This document shows positions 57,844 through 64,000 of a DNA stretch of 64,000 nt, one piece after another. Both the position numbers and the translations under genes were made by a program. This DNA comes from Methanoculleus sp. UBA208 (GTDB taxonomy: Archaea > Halobacteriota > Methanomicrobia > Methanomicrobiales > Methanoculleaceae): positions 27,088 through 91,087 of the forward strand of contig NZ_DAFZ01000040.1 of assembly GCF_002498065.1 (NCBI RefSeq). The letters are read 5' to 3'. The notes under the pieces are model-generated. The model had not been told where the DNA came from, ran no database searches, and saw only the letters and a program-made list of their open reading frames with translations. Numbering within the stretch: position 1 is the first letter of the stretch; each line of letters begins with the position of its first letter.

Positions 57844-58215
57844 TCAGTAATACACGGTCTCATCGTACTCCGTCACCCCGTTGTAGTAGTGGATGGTCAC
57901 CGGGCGGAGCATGCGCCCGGAGATGTCCTGTGGATCGCCCACCGTGAAGCCGACGACGGCATTCTTCCGCGCAAGTGATATCTCGATTATGTCTTTGCGA
58001 ATCGCGTCGCCGTCGAAGTTCATGGTGCCAAATCGGTCAATGTAGTCGAAGATCTCCGACCGCAGGTCCCGGATGTCGTTCTTCGGGAACTCGAGCACCC
58101 CTTCGGCGGTCGTCTGCCCGACGAGCGCCGACTGGTTGATGATCAGCGCGAGGAAGAACAGCGCCAGGGCGGTCAGAAGGCCCATCAGCACGATCCACTG
58201 GCCGTCTTCGTTCAT
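57844..58215 (-). CDS. Small pilin-like membrane protein
   Basis: This 123-residue protein (ATG 58215; 58224 also possible) has a helix (WIVLMGLLTALALFFLALII) and a short outer domain with RDLRSEIFDYIDRFG. It overlaps the upstream gene stop by 4 nt. Role unknown; operon position suggests a pseudopilin. Confidence 0.75.
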   Translation of the reverse strand: MNEDGQWIVLMGLLTALALFFLALIINQSALVGQTTAEGVLEFPKNDIRDLRSEIFDYIDRFGTMNFDGDAIRKDIIEISLARKNAVVGFTVGDPQDISGRMLRPVTIHYYNGVTEYDETVYY

Positions 58216-58718
58216 GCACGCCATAACAGCACCTCCACGAGGACGGCTTGTGTTCTTGATCCATCATAGGTTCCTGGATTGATCCTGTAATCCAGCTGCA
58301 CCCACCGTGTCACCCGCACGGCGGATTCCCTTCCCGTCCAGGTGTTGTCGGGTTCAACGAACAGATGCTCTTTAATCACATTCGAACTTGCCTCCCGATA
58401 GGTGACGTTTGCGCTCATGTGCAGGTCATCAGTATCACTAGCCGTCATGTTGCAGTAGTCCAGGAACATGCCCTCAAAATCGGCACTATCACCTGCGCTG
58501 ATGAATCTCTCCAGATCACTCTCCGTCCCCTCCCTATCCGGCGTATCCATCATCGCAAGCACGTCGCTCCCGAGCTGCTCGAGCTGCATGTCCGGGATAT
58601 GGGTATCCCCCGGGGTGTAGACGCTCGTCGTGCTGATGACGATGTACGCGGTGAGGAGCATGATGACCCCGGCCGCGACGCCCTCCATCGTGTAGAGCTG
58701 TCCTCCATCGTTCACCAT
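58212..58718 (-). CDS. Pilin-like secreted protein
   Basis: This 168-residue protein has an N-terminal helix (MEGVAAGVIMLLTAYIVIST) followed by a mainly alpha/beta outer domain (DTHIPDMQLEQLGSDVLAMM). It overlaps both neighbours (58212-58215 and 58712-58718). Typical of the DUF7288-type partners of these operons. Confidence 0.75.
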   Translation of the reverse strand: MVNDGGQLYTMEGVAAGVIMLLTAYIVISTTSVYTPGDTHIPDMQLEQLGSDVLAMMDTPDREGTESDLERFISAGDSADFEGMFLDYCNMTASDTDDLHMSANVTYREASSNVIKEHLFVEPDNTWTGRESAVRVTRWVQLDYRINPGTYDGSRTQAVLVEVLLWRA

Positions 58719-59740
58719 ATCGCCACCTCCAGGACGCCGGTCGAGAGAGCGGGGATGGTGACGTTTGCCGGGTTGTAGTCGTAGTGGTGGATGCCGGTGA
58801 TGTTGGTCCGCGAGGGGGTGTCCCCGAAATTAAACCGGATATCCAGAATGCTGTTCTGGTCCAGGGTGAAGACTGAGGTGGCCGCCGGTTTCAGCACGAG
58901 AGAGATGTTGTTGAAGACCTTTTCGTCCGGCCTGAGCGAGTGCAGGGTCGGAGTACCATCAATATGCAGGGTGTAGAGGTTCGAATCTACCGTGCCGTAC
59001 GAGAACGGAATCTTGGTAAACTGCGGGATCGGCCTCGTCGGATCCATCTTCCAGAACGTCACGGTCCGGAGTGTGGCATTATCGACCAATGGATCGGTCC
59101 TGTTCAGGTACGCGCCGAAGTCCGTAATCGTCACGTTCACCGGCTCGGTCCTCGGGTCGATCCGGTAGGCCGCCCCGATGGTCGGGTCGAGCAACTTGCT
59201 GAAGTTGAGCCGGACGATGAACTCCTGGTCCGAGGAGGGTGCCGTGTACTGCGGCGCGAAACTATCATTGATCACTGCGATCCCCGGCTCCTTGATCTTC
59301 ACCACCCGGCGGATGTAACCGTAGCCGCCGAGAGGGAGGGGGTCGCCGGTCTGCTCGAGATCGCTACCGCTCTTAAGCGAGATATTATAGGAGTAGGGGA
59401 TGTCGCCGAAGATCGCCTTGCCGCGATAGTCTTCCTCGGTGAAGAACGTATCGTTGAAGAAGGCATCAACCTTCGTCGAGAGGAGGATGTTCGGGGTCTC
59501 CTTCGAGACCGCGAGCCCCATTCGCTCGATCTCGTCCTTATAGGCCCCGGTCTTCATCTCCCATGGCGGGTACACCGGCCAGCCGGGATCCTCCACCAGG
59601 ATCACCCCTGTCCGGTAGGCGACCGCGTCGTAGTCGATGCCGCTGCTCTCGAGACCCGCAAGCAGCCCCGGCACCATGCTCACCACCATGATCAGGGCGA
59701 GCATGAAGATCGTGAACCCCGCAAGGAAGTCAAGCGACAT
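58712..59740 (-). CDS. Large pilin-operon membrane protein
   Basis: This 342-residue protein begins MSLDFLAGFTIFMLALIMVV; the segment VTDDAA just upstream in the same frame may also be translated from a non-ATG codon between 59741 and 59763. One helix anchors a large beta-rich outer domain with many Asn-Xaa-Ser/Thr glycosylation sequons. It is probably the largest structural component of the complex. Confidence 0.75.
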   Translation of the reverse strand: MSLDFLAGFTIFMLALIMVVSMVPGLLAGLESSGIDYDAVAYRTGVILVEDPGWPVYPPWEMKTGAYKDEIERMGLAVSKETPNILLSTKVDAFFNDTFFTEEDYRGKAIFGDIPYSYNISLKSGSDLEQTGDPLPLGGYGYIRRVVKIKEPGIAVINDSFAPQYTAPSSDQEFIVRLNFSKLLDPTIGAAYRIDPRTEPVNVTITDFGAYLNRTDPLVDNATLRTVTFWKMDPTRPIPQFTKIPFSYGTVDSNLYTLHIDGTPTLHSLRPDEKVFNNISLVLKPAATSVFTLDQNSILDIRFNFGDTPSRTNITGIHHYDYNPANVTIPALSTGVLEVAIW

Positions 59741-59763
59741 CGCGGCGTCGTCGGTAACCGGCC

Positions 59764-60345
59764 TTATGCGACCACCTCCCCGGTATCCGCCCGGAACGCG
59801 AGGCTCTCCATCCCGGCATCCGAACGAACGGTGACGGTGTAGATCTCCTCGGCGAGCGCGATATCGACCGTATCCGCATCGAGCGCCGCCATCACCGGCC
59901 GGAGCACCCCTTCCTGCATCGCGAGGAGTTCCTCAGGGGAGAGGATCTCGGTCATATTCACCTCCTCGTCGGGCAGGGGGGCACGGAGCGAGATCTCCCT
60001 CCAGCCCATGGCACCGAACGTGAGCCAGCGCACTTCCTCGCCGTCCGCAAGACCGAGCGCCCAGGATGCGGCCCGGCCGTCAGAGTCCACGCCGGCCCCG
60101 AGCACCTGGTGCACCGATGTGCTGGTGACGTTCAGGCCGCCTTCGGCCCCGAGCAGATCCAGCTCCGCGAGAGCCTCGGTGAGGGTGCAGGCTTCCGACG
60201 GTTCCGGCTGGTCGATGGGGGTTATGCCGCCGCCCGTGGCGGTTCCGCCGTCCGATGGCGGTGAAGACGCACCGAGACAACCGCACGTCGTGCAGAGGAT
60301 ACAGATTACGGCAAGCAGGGCCAGAACGCCCCCGGGAACTCTCAT
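59764..60345 (-). CDS. Lipoprotein, first gene of the pilin-like operon
   Basis: This 193-residue protein has a signal peptide ending in the lipobox LCTTCGC. The mature part is acidic and repeats EALAELDLLGAEGGL and SPEELLAMQEGVLRP. It lacks a recognised family. It would be tethered outside the cell by a Cys-linked lipid. It lies 23 bases upstream of the large membrane protein and starts the operon. Confidence 0.75.
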   Translation of the reverse strand: MRVPGGVLALLAVICILCTTCGCLGASSPPSDGGTATGGGITPIDQPEPSEACTLTEALAELDLLGAEGGLNVTSTSVHQVLGAGVDSDGRAASWALGLADGEEVRWLTFGAMGWREISLRAPLPDEEVNMTEILSPEELLAMQEGVLRPVMAALDADTVDIALAEEIYTVTVRSDAGMESLAFRADTGEVVA

Positions 60346-60592
60346 GTAAAGCAGGTATTATACACGAAGCCATATAAATAACCACCTCTCTTGTATCTTC
60401 AAAGATCTGCCGTTATAATAGGATATTGGAAATGTGCAGGCCACATGCGGCAAAAATATTTCATCTGGTGTCCGGGCTCGCCGGACAGGGCGGTTCCGCC
60501 CTTATATGCCGGAGGGCGGGCCCGCGAGTTCCGGCCCGCTATCGTAACATTTATCCGTATGTTCGTAACAATCTCTCATGCAAGGAAAGCAT

Positions 60593-61234
60593 ATGTGTAA
60601 CACCACGCCCCCCGGTACGCCGGGAGAAGCACACGACCGGTTCGCCGAAGCGGCCGCCTTCCACGGTCACGTCTGCCCCGGCCTCGCGACGGGCTACCGG
60701 GCGGCAGAGATCGCCCTCTCACGGCTTTGCTCCGGCCGGTCGGAGGACGAGGAACTCGTCACCATCGCCGAGACCGACGCCTGCGGCGTCGACGCCATCC
60801 AGGTTCTCACCGGCTGCACCGCCGGAAAGGGAAACCTCCTCTTCAAGGACCACGGCAAGCACGCATTCACGTTCATCAACCGAAGAACCGGGGCGGCGGT
60901 CCGCGTGGCGGCAAACCCGTCGTTCGACGTCGACTCGCTCGACCCCGATCTCGCGCCGCTCCGGGCGCGGGTGATGCAGGGACAGGCAACCGATGCGGAG
61001 CAGGCCGAGTTCCACGAGCGGGCGAACCGCATCGTCGAGGCTATCCTGGAGGCGCCCGCCGAGGACCTCTTCATCATCCGGGAGGTCGATATCGAGATCC
61101 CGGAGCGGGCCCGGATCTTTTCGTCGGTTCCATGCGCAAAGTGCGGCGAAATGACCGCCGAATCCCGCGTCAGGGTCGAGGACGGGAAGTTCGTCTGCTA
61201 CGCCTGCTCGGAAGAGTACTCCCGGCGCGGTTGA
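60593..61234 (+). CDS. fmdE: FmdE-family protein (formylmethanofuran dehydrogenase subunit E-like)
   Basis: From ATG 60593 (aaggaaag upstream) the 213-residue protein has the HGHVCPGLATGYRAAE motif and conserved Cys in ETDACGVDAIQ and LTGCTAGKGN, plus a C-terminal zinc ribbon (CAKC and CYAC). FmdE proteins are associated with formylmethanofuran dehydrogenase, the first enzyme of CO2 reduction in methanogenesis, though their exact role is unsettled. The gene converges on hisG. Confidence 0.88.
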   Translation: MCNTTPPGTPGEAHDRFAEAAAFHGHVCPGLATGYRAAEIALSRLCSGRSEDEELVTIAETDACGVDAIQVLTGCTAGKGNLLFKDHGKHAFTFINRRTGAAVRVAANPSFDVDSLDPDLAPLRARVMQGQATDAEQAEFHERANRIVEAILEAPAEDLFIIREVDIEIPERARIFSSVPCAKCGEMTAESRVRVEDGKFVCYACSEEYSRRG

Positions 61235-61247
61235 GGGCAGCCTCCCC

Positions 61248-62120
61248 TCACCGCACTATTTTTGCTATCGGGATCTCGAGAATATCTTCAGCACCCGCGG
61301 CTTTGAGCGGCGGAATGAGGCCGTTTACGAGTCCTTTCTGCACCACCGTCTGGATGCTGAAGTAGTCTATGCCGTGCAGCCTGCCGACGGTGGGCTTCTT
61401 CATCGCGGGGAGGACCTCGATGACGCGGTCGAGTGCGCTCGAGGGCACGTTCATCGTCAGGAGCACCTGGTGACGCGCCTCGATCACCCCGAGGAGGAGG
61501 GTTATAATCTCCTCGATCTCGCGGCGCTTCTCCGGATCGTGGAGGGATTCGCGATTCGCGAGGAGGGCGGTGTGCGACTCCATGATCTGCCCGACGATCT
61601 TGAGCCCGTTCTTCTTGAGCGTGCTCCCCGTCTCGGTGAGGTCGACGACGACGTCCATGAGGTCGGGAACCTTCGCCTCCGAGGCACCGTAGGAGGGAAA
61701 GAGCCTGACCGGGACCCCGAGGTCCGCAAAGAACCGCTCCGTAATCCGGGGGTACTCGGTCGTCACCCGGCTGCCCGGGCGGATGGCGGTGACGTTCTCG
61801 ATCGGTTCGTCGCGGTGGACCGCGACCACGATCTTCACGTTCCCGTCGCCGGTTTTGCTGTAAGAGAGGTTTGCAACCTCCACGACGTCGGCACCGCTCT
61901 CCTGCACCCAGTCGAGCCCCGATATCCCGAGGTCGAAGTAGCCCATCTGGACGTAGAGCGGGATCTCCTGCGGCCGGAGGATCTTCACCTTCCCGACCCT
62001 CGGATCGTTGATCCGGGGGTTGTAGTCGCGGTCTGTCCGCCTGACCTCGAGGTCCGCCTCCTTGAAGAGCTGGAGCGTCTGCGCTTCAAGGCTCCCCTTG
62101 GGGAGAGCAATCGTGATCAT
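61248..62120 (-). CDS. hisG: ATP phosphoribosyltransferase (long form)
   Basis: This 290-residue enzyme starts MITIALPKGSLEAQTLQLFK and carries the PRPP-binding VVDLTETGSTLKKNGLK segment and the C-terminal regulatory domain (LLTMNVPSSALDRVIEVLPA). It catalyses the first step of histidine synthesis and is feedback-inhibited in the long form. It stands alone without other his genes. It converges on the FmdE gene. Confidence 0.93.
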   Translation of the reverse strand: MITIALPKGSLEAQTLQLFKEADLEVRRTDRDYNPRINDPRVGKVKILRPQEIPLYVQMGYFDLGISGLDWVQESGADVVEVANLSYSKTGDGNVKIVVAVHRDEPIENVTAIRPGSRVTTEYPRITERFFADLGVPVRLFPSYGASEAKVPDLMDVVVDLTETGSTLKKNGLKIVGQIMESHTALLANRESLHDPEKRREIEEIITLLLGVIEARHQVLLTMNVPSSALDRVIEVLPAMKKPTVGRLHGIDYFSIQTVVQKGLVNGLIPPLKAAGAEDILEIPIAKIVR

Positions 62121-62167
62121 AAGAGGTGATCGGGCAGAAAAAGAATTAAAGGTGGTGATCCGGATTT

Positions 62168-63442
62168 TTAGTCGATGGTGTGGATGACGAGCCCCGAGAG
62201 GAGTTTCGGCTCGAACCAGGTGGACTTCGGGGGCATGACCCCGTCCGCATCGGCGATCGCGAGCACCGTCTCGATCGGCACCGGCTGCATCGCTACCGCG
62301 AAGGCGTATTTGCCGGCGTCCACGAGTTGTTCGAGTCCGCTGAGGGGTTGTGCCCCGCCCATGTAGTGGAGCCGGGGATCGCCCCGGGGATCGGAGATCC
62401 CGAGCATCCCTTCAAGGACGTCTTTCTGGAGGACCGAGACGTCGAGCGACCCGATCAGGTCGGCCGGGTCTGCGACCGGCCGGGAGACCTCGTACCAGGT
62501 CCCCTCCAGGTAGAAATGCATGACGTGTACCGGCCCATCCCGGGCCGCGAGCGGCTGGATCTGGTAACCGGCCGCGTCGACCTTCCCGTAGGGGCGGACG
62601 GTCCAGCCCGCCGTTAAGAGCGCATCGATGAGCCCCGGAAGGGTGTAGCCGCCGAGGTCGGTGACAAGCCTGCTGTAGCCGTGGATGCGGACGCGGTCGT
62701 GGGCGAAGAGGACCGCCATGAACTTCCCGGCCTCTTCGGTGAACCTGCCCTCGCTTCGCCGTCGCTCCGCCACGTTCACCGCCGATTTGGCCCGGTGGTG
62801 CCCGTCCGCGATGTAGGTCTCCGGCACCGCTGCAAAAAGGCTCTCGAGGCGGGCGAGAACCGTCTCGTCGGCGATCCGGTAGACCTCGTGGAGCACGCCC
62901 GATGTGGCCGTGGTGCTCCCGTCGGGCTTCGTCTCATTGACGAGTGAGCGGACGTAGGAAAAGATCTCGCCCGGGTCCCGGTAGAGCAGGAAGACAAGCC
63001 CGGTATTCGCGCCGACCGCGTCGATGTGCCGGGTCCGGTCCTCCTCCTTGTCGTACCGGGTGAGTTCATGCCGCCGGATTCGCCTGTTCTCGTAGTCCTC
63101 TGTTCCCACGCAGCAGACCAGCCCGATGAATTCCTCGCCGTCCTGGACCGCCCGGTAGACGTACATTCCGGCCTGGGGGTCCCGTTGCATCAGGCCGTCC
63201 GCAAGCATGCCGTCGAAGACCTCCCGCGACCGCCGGTAAACCCGGTCGTCGTTCGGGGCGATGTCGGGAAGTTCGGCGTCCGGCCGGCTGACCCGCAGGA
63301 AACTCAGGGGGTTCTTCTCGATGCACTCCCGGGCCTCTTCCGCCGTCACCACGTCGTAGGGCACGGAGGGAATTTTTTCGGAGTACCGCCACCCCGGACG
63401 GACCGCCGCGAAACGATAGATCTGAACCATAGATACCGCCAC
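62168..63442 (-). CDS. DUF1015-family protein
   Basis: This 424-residue protein (or from ATG 63430) has the DUF1015 motifs SVPYDVVTAEEARE, TYIADGHHRAKSAVN and GVMPPKSTWFEPKL. The HHR segment resembles SerK-type serine kinases, so a kinase or phosphatase activity is possible. It is probably cytosolic. The short gap to hisG (47 bases) suggests one transcript. Confidence 0.85.
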   Translation of the reverse strand: MAVSMVQIYRFAAVRPGWRYSEKIPSVPYDVVTAEEARECIEKNPLSFLRVSRPDAELPDIAPNDDRVYRRSREVFDGMLADGLMQRDPQAGMYVYRAVQDGEEFIGLVCCVGTEDYENRRIRRHELTRYDKEEDRTRHIDAVGANTGLVFLLYRDPGEIFSYVRSLVNETKPDGSTTATSGVLHEVYRIADETVLARLESLFAAVPETYIADGHHRAKSAVNVAERRRSEGRFTEEAGKFMAVLFAHDRVRIHGYSRLVTDLGGYTLPGLIDALLTAGWTVRPYGKVDAAGYQIQPLAARDGPVHVMHFYLEGTWYEVSRPVADPADLIGSLDVSVLQKDVLEGMLGISDPRGDPRLHYMGGAQPLSGLEQLVDAGKYAFAVAMQPVPIETVLAIADADGVMPPKSTWFEPKLLSGLVIHTID

Positions 63443-63515
63443 TCGTATGTGCCTACTATTTTGTCTCCTGACACTATATTAGGTAAAGCACTCCACGAGG
63501 GAGAGGCCGGTAACC

Positions 63516-63980
63516 ATGATGCCGCTTCAACTCACCATTCGCCGGGCACAGCCCGCAGACGTTCCACAGATAGTCGCCATCGAGAGGTCGGCTTTCGAAG
63601 ACCCCTGGGACGAGAGGGCGCTCCAGGAATCGCTCGCCTACTACCCGGAGACGTTCTTCGTGGCAAAAAACGGCGGAGATCTGGCCGGCTTCGTCGCAGG
63701 GGGCATTGAGGATACCGGGGAGGAGGTTTACGGGCATATCATGAACCTCGCGGTCGCCCCCGCTTATCGGCGCAGGGGAATCGGGAAGCACCTCGTTCGC
63801 CGCCTGGAGCAGGAGTATGCTATTTTGGGTGCGAGTGCCGTCCAGCTCGAGGTCAGGGTCAGCAACACCGGGGCACAGGAGTTCTACCGCCGTCTCGGCT
63901 ACCAGGAGGTCTTCCAGGTCGCCTGCTACTACGCGAACGAGGAGGATGCCCTCATTATGATGAAGTGGTTCAGGTTTTAG
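63516..63980 (+). CDS. rimI: RimI-type protein N-acetyltransferase
   Basis: This 154-residue GNAT protein has the acetyl-CoA site VAPAYRRRGIGKHLVRRL (motif A, RRRGIG) and the GAQEFYRRLGYQEV segment of RimI/ARD1 enzymes. It acetylates protein N-termini, in archaea generally many proteins. The upstream promoter region (63440-63500) is A/T-rich. Complete in the window; about 20 bases remain after it. Confidence 0.9.
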   Translation: MMPLQLTIRRAQPADVPQIVAIERSAFEDPWDERALQESLAYYPETFFVAKNGGDLAGFVAGGIEDTGEEVYGHIMNLAVAPAYRRRGIGKHLVRRLEQEYAILGASAVQLEVRVSNTGAQEFYRRLGYQEVFQVACYYANEEDALIMMKWFRF

Positions 63981-64000
63981 GACGCGATGGTTCGTAGAAC

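Overview
The window is a high-GC euryarchaeal chromosome segment from a methanogen of the Methanomicrobiales, most like Methanoculleus (inferred from content; no search was run). Supporting genes include a coenzyme F390 synthetase-type ligase, an FmdE-type protein, a probable methanofuran-pathway kinase (MfnE), DUF3821-type surface proteins, aEF-1beta, aIF-1A, archaeal ThiC, an archaeal 7S (SRP) RNA and A/T-rich TATA boxes in GC-rich surroundings.

Layout. 0-10 kb: STAS and HEAT proteins, a surface glycoprotein, an SLC13 anion transporter, F390 synthetase, a low-GC PIN-domain patch, a MITE-like repeat, a frameshifted metallo-beta-lactamase/sensor fusion, and a glutaredoxin plus ferredoxin-thioredoxin reductase pair. 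10-16 kb: OB-fold protein, two small regulators, a phospholipase D-like secreted protein, the MfnE-like kinase, aEF-1beta, malate dehydrogenase directly behind the SRP RNA gene, and a methyltransferase. 16-26.5 kb: a membrane island with a pentameric ligand-gated ion channel, two AI-2E-type transporters, two SpoIIAA-like proteins, cardiolipin synthase, DUF1269 and SulP. 26.5-37 kb: DUF5320 and DUF134, a nuclease-like protein, a tRNA with CAT anticodon, a candidate structured ncRNA, an ATP-cone protein, phosphohexomutase, cysteine desulfurase, a Lon-type protease, then a NifX-like/ferredoxin/NifX-like/two MinD-ferredoxin ATPase operon. 37-50 kb: second MITE copy, thiC, a DUF2298 membrane protein, a sugar-dehydrogenase-like protein, a damaged cupredoxin, two UbiA prenyltransferases, rubredoxin, a pseudo-RNase III and exported proteins. 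50-64 kb: transglutaminase-like, flavodoxin, ketopantoate reductase, ATP-cone/Mrr nuclease, metallophosphoesterase, aIF-1A with an apparent CTG start, a six-gene pilin-like operon, FmdE, hisG, DUF1015 and rimI.

Working together. Several genes serve redox and iron-sulfur chemistry (glutaredoxin, FTR, rubredoxin, flavodoxin, NifS, NifX/MinD operon). Others serve envelope maintenance and ion or anion transport (channel, AI-2E, SulP, SLC13, Cls, surface proteins). The most unusual items are the channel with duplicated N-terminal domains, the unannotated structured RNA at about 28.25 kb, the non-canonical start of aIF-1A, and an inverted pair of MITE-like elements whose ends resemble IS6-type termini.
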